Source: a virus | Virus record (IMG/VR): IMGVR_UViG_3300031673_006816 | Location: 1 to 31,669 of that record | Reading direction: 5' to 3' (one strand) | Length of the DNA: 31,669 nt | Shown here: piece by piece, positions 1 to 8,061 of the stretch | How positions within the stretch are numbered: position 1 is the stretch's first letter | Layout: each line of letters begins with the position of its first letter | The notes under the pieces: model-generated | Told to the model about the DNA's origin: nothing | The model's database searches: none | Seen by the model: the letters and a program-made list of their open reading frames with translations, nothing else | Program-made: the position numbers and the translations under genes

Positions 1-1570
1 TGCCCTCGACTTCGAGCTTTTCTCGCGTGAGGTCCTTGGTCTTCAGCTTCGAGGTCGCTGACAGCCGCACCACCGCGCCTTTCCCCAGTAGTTGCTGGGC
101 GTAGCGCGTGGCCCTCTGGTTGATCTCCGGTATCTCCGCCTCGATCAGGAACGACTTGAGCCCCTGATTTCCGAATCCCTGTATCCAGAACTCCAGGGCT
201 TTTATCTGTGCCTTGGCGTCAGCGACCACAGCCTCGCGGGCCTCGACAATCGCGTGCGCCTGCTCGATCTGTAACCGCAGCGCCTCGGCCTTGCCCTCCA
301 TCATCTGGCGGGACGCCTGCATCTCCTCGACCCGGGCCTCCTCAGTAGCAAGGGATTTCTCCACCGATACGAGCACCTGTTCCTTCGCCCGCACCACGTC
401 CGCCGCCTGCTGCAGACTCTCGGGAACCGCAATCGGGACGGGCTTCTTCCCCAGCCCCACAGTGAACTGCGCCTCCACCTGCTTCACCTGCTCGAACAGA
501 TTCTTGATGCTGTCGTCGATGTCACCCAACATGGTATCGACTACGAGACGCACCTTCTCAAACCACGCCTCAGTCACCGGTTGGTCGCAGGTCGGACACA
601 CCGTTCCCGCGAGCTTCTTGAACTTCGCGAGTCTCTGCTCCTCGACCTTTCGCGCCCCCTGCTGTTCCGCCAACGCCCGCTCGACCTTCCGCCGGTCCTT
701 CTCCAAACTCGTGCGCTTCTCCTCGTACCGTGTGAGCGCCAGCTTGTACACGGCTTCGCGCTCCTCGTACGCAGCGAGTTCCTTAGCCTCCACGTCCCGC
801 AGGTCGGCAAGCACCCCCTGCTCGCGGGCCACCCTCTGCCTCAACCGCTTGGCAGTCAACCGGCGCAGGCTGAGTTGTAGGTCGACCTCCTCCACATCCT
901 CGGAGTGGATCAGGTCGAACAGCATAGCCTCACGCTCCGTCAGGATGGCCTGCTGGGTCTCCACCTCATGCTCGGCCTTAGTGTGGGTCTCGATCAACGC
1001 CCCGACCCGTTTCCGGGCGACCTTCTCGGCGCTCGTGAAGATCATGAGCCCCAGTATCCGTTCGAGGACCTCCTTCCGGTCCGTGTCAGACGCAGCGAAG
1101 AAGGACTTCACGTCCTCCCGGACGCCGAAGGCAACGGAGTTGCAGAAGGCGGTGAAGCTCATACCAACGACGTCTTCGATGCACAGGGTAGTCGCCGTGC
1201 TCGTACCACGTGTGACGTTCTTGCCGTTGATCTGGAGGATGACGTCGTCCTTGTGCACCGGATGCTTCCGGTACCGCGCAACCTCGATCTTCCGGGTCTC
1301 GTCTTCGAGCCGCACTTCGACGCTGCACCCACCGGATGACCCAAGTCTGACGACGTCGTCCCCCTTGTACTTGTCGCGTATGCACCGCCCGAACAGCGCC
1401 CATGCCACACCGTCGAACAGAAATGACTTCCCTGCCCCGTTAGAATCACAGCCGACCATACCTTTGATCAGCCCCTCCACTACGGTCAGACCCTCGACAC
1501 CGAAGTCGAAGGTCTCGTGCTCGAACGGGCCGAAGTTCGTGTACGTAGTCTCAGTGATGCGAAGGCTCAT
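1..1570 (-). CDS. SbcC/Rad50-like SMC-family ATPase, partial (C-terminus beyond window)
   Basis: The reading frame opens with ATG at 1570 and runs off the left edge after 523 residues, so the C-terminal ATPase half is missing. It begins with an ABC/SMC N-lobe: Walker A is GCDSNGAGKS at residues 40-49, the Rad50/SbcC form. A long charged coiled-coil arm follows, broken by CPTC at residues 325-328, the zinc-hook CxxC that dimerises Rad50-type arms. A second coil then heads back toward the absent Walker B lobe. Known family role: with the SbcD nuclease it cleaves DNA ends and hairpins in an ATP-dependent manner; phages such as T4 use the gp46/gp47 pair in recombination-dependent replication. The SbcD-like gene lies 26 bp upstream in the same direction. 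An in-frame stop lies just before the ATG, so no longer start is possible. The ribosome-binding site is weak, which suggests translation partly coupled to the upstream gene. Confidence 0.93.
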   Translation of the reverse strand, partial: MSLRITETTYTNFGPFEHETFDFGVEGLTVVEGLIKGMVGCDSNGAGKSFLFDGVAWALFGRCIRDKYKGDDVVRLGSSGGCSVEVRLEDETRKIEVARYRKHPVHKDDVILQINGKNVTRGTSTATTLCIEDVVGMSFTAFCNSVAFGVREDVKSFFAASDTDRKEVLERILGLMIFTSAEKVARKRVGALIETHTKAEHEVETQQAILTEREAMLFDLIHSEDVEEVDLQLSLRRLTAKRLRQRVAREQGVLADLRDVEAKELAAYEEREAVYKLALTRYEEKRTSLEKDRRKVERALAEQQGARKVEEQRLAKFKKLAGTVCPTCDQPVTEAWFEKVRLVVDTMLGDIDDSIKNLFEQVKQVEAQFTVGLGKKPVPIAVPESLQQAADVVRAKEQVLVSVEKSLATEEARVEEMQASRQMMEGKAEALRLQIEQAHAIVEAREAVVADAKAQIKALEFWIQGFGNQGLKSFLIEAEIPEINQRATRYAQQLLGKGAVVRLSATSKLKTKDLTREKLEVEG

Positions 1571-1596
1571 TTGGATTTTACCCGTACCTTCTGCAC

Positions 1597-2613
1597 TTAT
1601 TCCTCTGCCTCCGCGAGAAGCTCGGCACCCAACGTCACCATTGCATCGACGTTGGAAACCCCCATGTACTCGCAGTATCGCTTCAACAGGTCCTCGCGCT
1701 TGGTGCTGGTGGTAGCCTTGATCCGGGGCTCGGTGCTCTCCACCTCGACCGCAGACCCACCCACCCACGCCGCGACCTCCTCGGCCTGCTTCAGGACCTT
1801 GAGCATCTTCACCGGGTCGTCACCCCGGACGTCCACGAAGTCAACCTCGCGAACGTCCGTCAGGTCCTCCGGGTCGGTCACCTTGTGGAAGCGTGGACTC
1901 ATGGTGTTCTCAGTCATGTCCAACGCGTCGGTCGTCGTGTCGAGGATGCTGAATCCCCGCCACTCACCGGCATCACCGAAGTCGATCTGCAGTGGGGACC
2001 CCACGTACTGAATCTCCCCGTCCCATCCATCGACGGTGAACTGCATGGGGCAGTGGACGTCGCCCAACAGGATGCGTTTCCACCGTGACGGCTTCAGCGT
2101 ATCGACCGCGACGGTTCTCCCTGGATACCCGGCCCCCTCCAACAACACATGGGTCACGAGGTACCGCGCCGCAGGGTCCTTCGCCAGTTTCACCACAGCA
2201 GAGGCGTAGTCTTCCTCGTGCGCGCTCCACGGGATCAAGGCGAACGGGGCGATGACCGTCGGCTTCTCAACAACCGTCACGTACCCCGCGAGCACCTGCA
2301 GGCTGTTGAGCCCCGCCGTCCGGAGGTGGCAGTCATGATTGCCCGGGATCACAATGATCGTGTCGAGTTTGGTCGAGGCCCACGCGAACTCCCGGCACAC
2401 GAGGTCCAGCACCGACACGTCAATGGAGGTCCGCGCCTCGAAGACGTCACCCGCGACGATCAGACCATTGCACCCCGCCGTGACACAGGTCTCGACGATC
2501 CAGCGGAAGCACGTGATGATGTCCAACAGGCGGGACGTCACCCCCTTCTCCGTGAGGGTGGAGAGGCGGGCGTACTCGTCGAATTGCAAGTCTGCGGTGA
2601 CGCCGTACTTCAT
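1597..2613 (-). CDS. SbcD/Mre11-like metallophosphoesterase nuclease
   Basis: 338 residues, the expected partner of the SbcC-like ATPase that follows. Calcineurin-type phosphoesterase motifs appear in order: TADLQ (D8, Q10), GD at 55-56, GNHD at 91-94, a lone His in VTHV (H155), and GDVH at 184-187. Known role: dimanganese endo/exonuclease that, with SbcC, processes double-strand ends. Two ligand positions differ from textbook SbcD: motif I is DxQ rather than DxH, and the GHxH motif is GDxH. The first His usually seen there is Asp. These may be subfamily traits or may alter activity. The start at 2613 has a good GAGGAG site 6 nt upstream. A C-terminal region of about 100 residues probably makes the cap/SbcC-binding part. 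Confidence 0.9.
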   Translation of the reverse strand: MKYGVTADLQFDEYARLSTLTEKGVTSRLLDIITCFRWIVETCVTAGCNGLIVAGDVFEARTSIDVSVLDLVCREFAWASTKLDTIIVIPGNHDCHLRTAGLNSLQVLAGYVTVVEKPTVIAPFALIPWSAHEEDYASAVVKLAKDPAARYLVTHVLLEGAGYPGRTVAVDTLKPSRWKRILLGDVHCPMQFTVDGWDGEIQYVGSPLQIDFGDAGEWRGFSILDTTTDALDMTENTMSPRFHKVTDPEDLTDVREVDFVDVRGDDPVKMLKVLKQAEEVAAWVGGSAVEVESTEPRIKATTSTKREDLLKRYCEYMGVSNVDAMVTLGAELLAEAEE

Positions 2614-2645
2614 GTGTGGCTCCTCAACGGCCTCCCGACGGGTCG

Positions 2646-3317
2646 CTAATTATCCCTGTAGTCTCTTCGACTCCTTCTCCGTTCACGCCGTGCCTCCCGC
2701 TTCCGCTCGCGTCTACGTGCCTGTCGGTCAACCACGTTCGCCCCCGACCGTAAACGCTGTGCCCGACGGGCGCGCACGTTTCCGATAGACGGAACGGGAC
2801 CATACGCGGCCCAATTCGATTTATTTTCCCCCAGCACTGCCGGTGCTTGAGCCACGATTTTGTCGACGGGGTAGAAGTCGGAGGCCACCACCGATTCGGG
2901 AGGGCACTCAAACGGCAACATACGCTCTAACTGCGAACACTCGTAGAACTCCATCGTCAAATCCTCGATGTCATCACCGCGAAATACCAACGAAGGAGTT
3001 CGCACACCCACCGCGCGGTACCGCACAACTTGCTCCGGCGGGTACGCAACGACACACAGCCACCCACCAGACGGGTACGGTTCCAAACGTATTACCAACC
3101 CCTCCGGCCACTCGTCCGCCTCCAAATTACCTTCCACCAAACTGAGAAACAAGTCGGGGCACACGATCCGCTTGTCCAACAAGTGTACGCCAGAGTCGCA
3201 AGCCTGCGCCTCAAACATCTCGTCACTCTGCGCACAATCGACACATCGAGGGAACGTCTCGCCACCCTCGTCATCGAACACACCGGACGACGGGGCCGTG
3301 TATCTAGTGTAATTCAC
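2646..3317 (-). CDS. Hypothetical protein with very basic C-terminal tail
   Basis: 223 residues, not recognised. The N-terminal third has CVDC (C25, C28) and further cysteines near 40 and 53, possibly a metal site. The middle looks like a folded alpha/beta domain with a run of aromatic and acidic residues. The last 45 residues are almost pure Arg/Lys/Glu (RRRERKREARRERRRSRR), a likely nucleic-acid-binding or disordered tail. The start is GTG at 3317, just inside the end of a 28-codon upstream frame, so translation may be coupled. It precedes sbcD by 32 bp and probably shares its transcript. Function unknown; the basic tail only suggests contact with DNA or RNA. Confidence 0.6.
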   Translation of the reverse strand: MNYTRYTAPSSGVFDDEGGETFPRCVDCAQSDEMFEAQACDSGVHLLDKRIVCPDLFLSLVEGNLEADEWPEGLVIRLEPYPSGGWLCVVAYPPEQVVRYRAVGVRTPSLVFRGDDIEDLTMEFYECSQLERMLPFECPPESVVASDFYPVDKIVAQAPAVLGENKSNWAAYGPVPSIGNVRARRAQRLRSGANVVDRQARRRERKREARRERRRSRRDYRDN

Positions 3318-3390
3318 CTCGCTTCACCCCGTTCAGTAGTCGGTGGCCGGTCTTGCCGTTGGGCTTATTCGGCTTCGCAATGGGCTTCAT
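3304..3390 (-). CDS. Possible 28-residue basic peptide
   Basis: A short ATG frame in the 200-bp gap between the Pif1-like gene and the basic-tail hypothetical. It encodes a Lys/Pro/Asn-rich peptide beginning MKPIAKPNKPNGKTG and its stop overlaps the GTG start of the next gene by 14 bp. The Shine-Dalgarno site is poor, so this may be a leader peptide that couples translation or simply chance. No other gene is visible in 3391-3518. Confidence 0.25.
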   Translation of the reverse strand: MKPIAKPNKPNGKTGHRLLNGVKRGELH

Positions 3391-3518
3391 CGGACTCAGG
3401 GGAAGGCCCTCAGCCCCCGCATTTTCCCGACCGGCTCTCAGGGCGGCTCAAGTACCCGTACCGCCTTTCTGCGTAGGAGACGTGGGCGTTACCGCTCCAC
3501 GCACCGACTGCACTCCCC

Positions 3519-4790
3519 TCAGATTCCCAGCTTTTGGCAATACTCCACGAGCACACTATCCGTCTTCACGTGCTCCGGTTCGATATTCTCAGTGAGGGCC
3601 AACCCCCCAGCCGTCTTCACCCGCGACAGCGCCACGTACGTCTGCCCGGGGGCGAAGCACTCGGACACGTTGCACTCCAGTAGGTCGAGGGTCATGCCCT
3701 GCGACTTGTGGATCGTCATGGCCCACGCGAGCTTCAGCGGGTACTGGGCCATGGTCGCCCGGACCTTCTGGTCGGCATCCTTCGCCTCCCATGTCTCCTT
3801 GACGACGTGCACCACCGTACCGTCGAGCTTCTGCACCGTGATTACCGGTGGACAGACCTCGGTTATAGTTCCACGCTCACCGTTGACGTACTTCAGGGCG
3901 TAGTTGTTCCGCAGGAACAAGACCGGTGCGCCCACCTTCAGTTCGAGTGAGAAATCAGCGATGCAGTCCTTGACGATCTTCTCACCCCACATATCGTCGT
4001 CAGCCTCCACGTCCGCCTCGAACTCGTACTTCTTCCCTGCGAGCTTGTGAAGGAACTGAAAGTTGACACTGTACGCCGTTGCGTTGTGAGCATACAGGCG
4101 CGTCGGGTCCTTGAGCTTCACCCCCACCCGTGCGTTGAAATACTTCTGTGTATCGAGTGGCAGGTACCCGCGCCGGACGCGCATCAGGTGCTCGATGAAC
4201 TCGCGGTCGTCCTGCCGAAAGACGTGCGTCAGTGCGACGTTCTCCATCGCGAGTTTCTGCCACGCGGGTGACTGGAACGCGTAAGGATAGTCCGCCTCCT
4301 CCCCTCGCTTCGACACGGGCGGAAGCTGCAAGAAGTCGCCGGTGAAGATCATCTGCACGTGGCCGAACGGCTTCATCGAGGACTTCCGGTACCGCTTCAA
4401 CCAGAAGTCCATCATGGAGATGTAGTCACCCGACAGCATCGACACCTCGTCGATGACCAGGACGTCAGCACCCTTGAGGCGCTCCTCCACCTTCCGGATG
4501 TTGCGGAAGACGTCCCCCCGCGCGATGGCCTTCGAGAGTTCGCCTGAGTTCTGGTGCAACCCGGTGCCCAACCACGAATGGATGGTGCTACCACCCACCC
4601 GGATCGCCGCGATGCCGGTCGAGGCACACACTGCCACCGACCGGCCCACGTTCCCCAGCCCCTTGATGATCGTTGAGAGCACCTCGGACTTGCCGGTGCC
4701 CCCGGGGCCGGTAATGAACATGCTCTTGCCGCTGAGCGCGACGTCGTACGCTCGCTGTTGCCCCTCGCTGAGGGTGATTGCCGGTACCAT
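3519..4790 (-). CDS. Pif1/Dda-like SF1B DNA helicase
   Basis: 423 residues with the complete Pif1/RecD-type motif set: Walker A GPGGTGKS (about 28-35), motif Ia STGIAAIRVGGSTIHSW (a Pif1-family hallmark), Walker B/DEVS in VIDEVSMLSG, motif III GDFLQLPPV, and the C-terminal pair TIHKSQG and YVALSR. Known role: 5'-3' ATP-dependent unwinding. In phages the related Dda acts in origin initiation, removal of bound proteins and recombination. The start is ATG at 4790, sharing one base with the stop (TGATG) of the XRE-type gene, with GAGGG just upstream. A longer reading frame to 4850 lies wholly inside that neighbour and is rejected. The gap to the next gene is about 200 bp. Confidence 0.93.
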   Translation of the reverse strand: MVPAITLSEGQQRAYDVALSGKSMFITGPGGTGKSEVLSTIIKGLGNVGRSVAVCASTGIAAIRVGGSTIHSWLGTGLHQNSGELSKAIARGDVFRNIRKVEERLKGADVLVIDEVSMLSGDYISMMDFWLKRYRKSSMKPFGHVQMIFTGDFLQLPPVSKRGEEADYPYAFQSPAWQKLAMENVALTHVFRQDDREFIEHLMRVRRGYLPLDTQKYFNARVGVKLKDPTRLYAHNATAYSVNFQFLHKLAGKKYEFEADVEADDDMWGEKIVKDCIADFSLELKVGAPVLFLRNNYALKYVNGERGTITEVCPPVITVQKLDGTVVHVVKETWEAKDADQKVRATMAQYPLKLAWAMTIHKSQGMTLDLLECNVSECFAPGQTYVALSRVKTAGGLALTENIEPEHVKTDSVLVEYCQKLGI

Positions 4791-5071
4791 CACGCCCTCG
4801 CTGCCTTCCCCGCCTTGTCCTGCTCCTTCTGCGTCATGAACAGGAACCACGGCTTGACCCCCAGCGACTCCGCGATCCGTATGATCACGTCGGAGCGGAA
4901 TCCCTGCTGACCGTTCTCCAACCGCGAGACCTGCGCCTGCGAGACCCCGACGAGGGCCGCGAAGGACGTAGTCGTGAGCCCCTTCTTCTCCCGGAGCGCC
5001 CGAACCGTCTGGCCGATCTCGACGCGCCCCACCACCGACGCCTGCTTCTTCTCCGCCTGCTTCTTCGCCAT
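4790..5071 (-). CDS. XRE/Cro-type helix-turn-helix DNA-binding protein
   Basis: 93 residues. A Lys-rich N-terminus leads into a classic HTH_3 domain (about residues 20-75): IGQTVRALREKKGLTTTSFAALVGVSQ... with recognition helix region VSQAQVSRLENG. Likely a transcriptional repressor or regulator, possibly of the phage's own operons. The start at 5071 forms TGATG with the stop of the preceding membrane-protein gene, and an AAGGAGG site lies about 7 nt upstream. The stop forms TGATG with the helicase start, so membrane peptide, regulator and helicase are translated as a coupled set. It is the only Cro/CI-like regulator in the window, so it is the natural candidate for binding the repeated TTTACAC element, but that link is inference. 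Confidence 0.88.
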   Translation of the reverse strand: MAKKQAEKKQASVVGRVEIGQTVRALREKKGLTTTSFAALVGVSQAQVSRLENGQQGFRSDVIIRIAESLGVKPWFLFMTQKEQDKAGKAARA

Positions 5072-5259
5072 CACTCGTCCTCCTTCTTCGAGTCGCGGTA
5101 CATAGCCATGCCCGCGAACAATACCGACAACCCCATCGGTAACGCCGCCCACCACGGTTGGCTCATACCAACGAGGGTAATCCCCGCCGCGAGGCAGATC
5201 GCCATGCCGACCACGGCGCTACCCCTGGACCACCCACACGAGCGACAGGTCGGGATCAT
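5071..5259 (-). CDS. Small membrane protein with N-terminal CxxC
   Basis: 62 residues from ATG 5259. There is one CRSC motif near the N-terminus, then two hydrophobic segments (about 17-35 and 41-55) separated by a short GMSQPWW turn, then a charged tail DSKKEDE. Likely a two-pass inner-membrane peptide; function unknown. ATG 5259 overlaps the upstream stop in an ATGA arrangement. An in-frame ATG at 5286 with a good GAGGGTGAG site is an equally plausible start and would add nine residues. Confidence 0.62.
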   Translation of the reverse strand: MIPTCRSCGWSRGSAVVGMAICLAAGITLVGMSQPWWAALPMGLSVLFAGMAMYRDSKKEDE

Positions 5260-5987
5260 TGCTGCCCTGTCATCCTCGGAGGGCATATCTCACCCTCGCC
5301 ACGGTACCACCAGAGACGGTCGGAAAAGAAACTGTCGTGGACCACCTCAGACCCGTGCCACGAATCAGGGATCGTATCCTTACCCGTGAGCTTGTACGCC
5401 ACCAGCATATTGAACCCCTTACGGGGCTCGATGCCGCAGCCGGGTATCACCTGCGGTGGCCCATCGTACTGCAGGATCAGCCGGTCACCGGGCAACTCAT
5501 ACCCGATGACCACGGCAGGTTGGTCGTAGTACCACACCCGCCTGCCCTTCTCCTTCTCCGGCTCCGCGAAATCGAATGGAATCTCACCCAGTTCCAGTAT
5601 CTTCGCCTGCGCGAAGGCAACAGCGAGGAAAAGGTCGTTGAACGAACCCCCCCGCCACACCGGCTTACCGTTCAGGGTGATCTCTATGTTCGTCGTCCCG
5701 CTCACGTGGTTGTCGTACTTCCAGTTCTCCCAGTGAAGGTCCGTATCCTGCTCGACCTTCAGCCCCCACAAGGGACGGGTGGGGCACACCAGGGTACCGG
5801 TCAGCACCGTGTACCCCATCCACACCACTTCGTTGCTCTTCGCGATTTCCTCGGGAACCTTGAGCCAGTAGTGGCCCTTGGACTCCCCGTACCCATGCTC
5901 CACCGTCCGCCACCACACCTCGCACGGAATGCCCTTGTGCGAGGTCATGAACACCAGATGGTCCTTGCCCAACTCGCCCAACCCCAT
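5256..5987 (-). CDS. Hypothetical protein
   Basis: 243 residues, not recognised. Soluble, rich in Trp and Tyr, mixed beta-type sequence with no clear nucleotide-binding or catalytic motif. The start at 5987 has an AAGGGGTG site. A copy of the TTTACACAGTGTC element lies 19 bp before the start codon, directly after the stop of the upstream gene, and suggests local control. It is followed with a 4-bp overlap by the small membrane-protein gene. Confidence 0.72.
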   Translation of the reverse strand: MGLGELGKDHLVFMTSHKGIPCEVWWRTVEHGYGESKGHYWLKVPEEIAKSNEVVWMGYTVLTGTLVCPTRPLWGLKVEQDTDLHWENWKYDNHVSGTTNIEITLNGKPVWRGGSFNDLFLAVAFAQAKILELGEIPFDFAEPEKEKGRRVWYYDQPAVVIGYELPGDRLILQYDGPPQVIPGCGIEPRKGFNMLVAYKLTGKDTIPDSWHGSEVVHDSFFSDRLWWYRGEGEICPPRMTGQQ

Positions 5988-6005
5988 GTAAGCACCCCTT
6001 ACATT

Positions 6006-6018
6006 GACACTGTGTAAA
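6006..6018 (-). promoter_or_regulatory. Repeated element copy A (TTTACACAGTGTC)
   Basis: Thirteen bases identical to copy E at 27225-27237 and related to three other copies. The core ACACAGTGT is an odd palindrome. It begins immediately after the stop codon of the gene ending at 6019, and sits about 20 bp before the start codon at 5987. An outer TTACA...TGTAA inverted repeat also spans it. Probably an operator or other protein-binding site; no convincing -35/-10 pair accompanies it. Confidence 0.5.
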
Positions 6019-6939
6019 TCACAGGTCCAACCGGATACGGTACCGCGTCTTCCCGATTTTCGCTTCGCTCGTGCCGATCCACCGCGCTGGAATCACGATG
6101 GTCTTCCCATGCGCCTGGGGCCAACGGGCCTCGTCGTCCGGGTACGACCGGTAATGCCGTCTCCGCTCGTGCGGAGCCTTCGGTCCTCCACTGCTCAACG
6201 GGGGCAACCCCATACGCTCCCGAATCTGCTTCGGCAACAGGAGTGTGTATCGAGGCCGCTCGTGCGAGCGCGCGATCTTGGGGGACTTCCGCGACTTATT
6301 CCGCCGCTCTGCAGCGTCCGGGATTTCTTCGAGGACGAACCGGTCAGGCAAGTTGAAGTAGAACAACTCCTGCAGTGACGCGTGGACGTTGCGCAGGATC
6401 GGCTCGGACAGGAGTGCGTAGTCTTCCTTCTTGGCGGTGCGGAGCGCATCCATCCCCAGCACACCACCATCCTTCGTCGCGACCGCGACCCAATCGACGC
6501 CACCCGTCACCTCGAACTTCACGTTGCTCGTGGTATCGCACGGCCCGAACCACCCCTCCGCGATAGCGACAGTGCCGGGCGGGTACTTCGCACACGCCTG
6601 CTCGATGTATCCCCGGTCAGTCTCCTTCGCGTCCGCCGCGTCCATCAGGCTCTTCGCGGAGAAGGGTTGCACCTCGATGAACCCCCGGCGACCCTGCAGA
6701 CCCTGCTGATCGGGCTCCATGTCCCACATGATGGTACAGGACACGCTGTCTTCGATTGCGACGGTGCTGAAGGGCAGGAAGAAGGTATCGGAGAGCACCT
6801 GTCGTTCCTCGGGGCTGTATTCCTTCGGTAGTACCTCGTGGGCCTTTCCGGGAAAGACGAACAGCCGGGCATTGCGGAACCGCTCCGCCAACGGGGTGAT
6901 GTACCGCTCCACAATCGCAGCAGCCGTATCGAAAATCAT
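6019..6939 (-). CDS. Hypothetical protein with basic C-terminal region
   Basis: 306 residues, function not recognised. The N-terminal two thirds are an ordinary soluble alpha/beta protein. The C-terminal third is basic, with His/Arg clusters (HERPRY, HERRRHYRSYPDDEARW) ending in VIPARWIGTSEAKIGKTRYR. That ending recalls tails seen on other phage proteins of unknown role. It is expressed from its own good sigma70-like promoter at 6973-7001 and has two tandem ribosome-binding sites, so it may be made in quantity. The next gene starts 31 bp after its stop. Confidence 0.75.
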   Translation of the reverse strand: MIFDTAAAIVERYITPLAERFRNARLFVFPGKAHEVLPKEYSPEERQVLSDTFFLPFSTVAIEDSVSCTIMWDMEPDQQGLQGRRGFIEVQPFSAKSLMDAADAKETDRGYIEQACAKYPPGTVAIAEGWFGPCDTTSNVKFEVTGGVDWVAVATKDGGVLGMDALRTAKKEDYALLSEPILRNVHASLQELFYFNLPDRFVLEEIPDAAERRNKSRKSPKIARSHERPRYTLLLPKQIRERMGLPPLSSGGPKAPHERRRHYRSYPDDEARWPQAHGKTIVIPARWIGTSEAKIGKTRYRIRLDL

Positions 6940-6943
6940 CTGT

Positions 6944-6961
6944 ACCTCCTGAGTACCTCCT
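6944..6961 (-). promoter_or_regulatory. Tandem duplicated Shine-Dalgarno sites
   Basis: AGGAGGT occurs twice, 11 nt apart, as a direct repeat (CAGGAGGTAC twice) ahead of the ATG at 6939. The proximal copy is well spaced. The distal copy lies between the promoter and the proximal site. No second start codon separates them. Confidence 0.7.
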
Positions 6962-6972
6962 GCGCCGTGGGG

Positions 6973-7001
6973 ATTCTATGGACGTACACCCGCCGTGTCA
7001 A
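6973..7001 (-). promoter_or_regulatory. Sigma70-like promoter for the 306-residue gene
   Basis: TTGACA (6996-7001) and TAGAAT (6973-6978) are separated by exactly 17 bp on the minus strand. The TGA inside TTGACA is the stop codon of the upstream flap exonuclease (TCT TGA CA). The predicted transcript starts just before the duplicated ribosome-binding sites. Confidence 0.75.
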
Positions 7002-8005
7002 GACTTTTCGCCGGGCAACGCGCAAGTATTTGCCTTTTCCGCGCACCGCTCAAACGGCTTCAAAAACCGGTCTGGGTATGAAAGGACCGACCGGAAGCCA
7101 ACCCGCTTGCAAAATCGCAGGAACCCCATCTTGTTGACTGCCACCGGTGACTCTGAAATCCATGCCCGCAGTTCTTCAAGTGGGTGATCGAAGGACTCCT
7201 TCAAGTCGATGGCCTTGATCACCCGCTGCAGGTAGTCGAAGTTGCTGAACAGGGACTGCTCAAACTTCCGGGGCTTCGGCTTCCGTGTGACCGCCAGCAA
7301 CCGCAGCCGCGAAAGCTGATCTGCAGGTGCGAGGCTCTCGAAATCGGCAAACCGCTCTGTTGCCTCGATAATCAGTTCAGACGCCCGCACCGGGCCGCAC
7401 CCCGGACACCCCGCGATGGAGTCCGAATGGTCACCCACAAGCGCGCGATACACCACATAGGCCGCTACGCTCACCCCCGCAACCGCTCCGAAGTTACCCT
7501 GCTCAACGAACCGCTTCTGGTTCAGGTCCCACACGTCCGCCCCAAACCGCACTGCCTGCCACAGGTCCTTGTCCCCGGTCACCACAGTCACGTGTACGTC
7601 GTGCTGCAGGAACATGCGTGCCGCAGCCACCACGCAATCGTCCGCTTCAGTGGCCTCGTACCGGCGAGTCCGGAACCCCAGCAACGGAAGCATCTCTTCA
7701 ACGAGCCCCATCTGCGCGAATGCCTTCTCCTTGTCCTCGTCAGACAACAGCTTCTTACGATCAGCACGAGCCGACTTGTAGTCGGGGAGAAGCTCAAGCC
7801 TCTTCGCAGATATACCACCATCGAAGAACGCTACCAACGGGCCGATAGTCCATGCCTCGGGGAGTTCGAGGATGGAACGCAGGGTGTTGAGGGTCCCGTA
7901 TACTCCACCAGTAAACGTGGTTCCCGACTTCAGGTCGTCGAGGGCCGACGCCATGATACACCGTTTGACCAGCGAGTTCGCGTCGAGGACCAATGCTGTA
8001 GTCAT
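6998..8005 (-). CDS. 5'-3' exonuclease / flap endonuclease (T4 RNase H, PolI-N type)
   Basis: 335 residues with the full FEN/5'-nuclease acidic motif set: LVLDAN (D8), FFDGG (D62), YKSAR (76-80), EATEADD (E117, E120, D122, D123), VTGDKD (D145, D147) and VGDHSDSI (D192, D195). A helix-hairpin-helix-like GCPGCGP follows; the usual GIPGIGP has both Ile replaced by Cys here. Known role: removes RNA primers and 5' flaps during lagging-strand synthesis. The phage Pol fusion lacks an N-terminal 5' nuclease, so this separate gene supplies it. ATG 8005 is chosen; a GTG at 8017 is an alternative. Oddly the U-tract of a strong terminator lies directly upstream, so expression depends on read-through or an unseen promoter. 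Confidence 0.93.
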   Translation of the reverse strand: MTTALVLDANSLVKRCIMASALDDLKSGTTFTGGVYGTLNTLRSILELPEAWTIGPLVAFFDGGISAKRLELLPDYKSARADRKKLLSDEDKEKAFAQMGLVEEMLPLLGFRTRRYEATEADDCVVAAARMFLQHDVHVTVVTGDKDLWQAVRFGADVWDLNQKRFVEQGNFGAVAGVSVAAYVVYRALVGDHSDSIAGCPGCGPVRASELIIEATERFADFESLAPADQLSRLRLLAVTRKPKPRKFEQSLFSNFDYLQRVIKAIDLKESFDHPLEELRAWISESPVAVNKMGFLRFCKRVGFRSVLSYPDRFLKPFERCAEKANTCALPGEKS

Positions 8006-8014
8006 CGTAACCAC

Positions 8015-8044
8015 CAAAAAAGAAGGGGGCGGTCACCCGCCCCC
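8015..8044 (-). terminator. Intrinsic terminator after the ParB-like gene
   Basis: A perfect 8-bp GGGGGCGG/CCGCCCCC stem (8025-8032 with 8037-8044) closes a GTGA tetraloop of the GNRA kind on the minus-strand RNA. It is followed by TTCTTTTTT. It lies 18 bp after the ParB-like stop and about 10 bp before the exonuclease start. Confidence 0.88.
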
Positions 8045-8061
8045 CTCCCGGACCCGTGAAG

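Noticed and set aside
213-1715. Long plus-strand reading frame opposite the SbcC-like gene
   Set aside because: It is low-complexity Ser/Arg/Thr sequence mirroring a high-GC gene; the minus strand carries clear Walker A and zinc-hook motifs.
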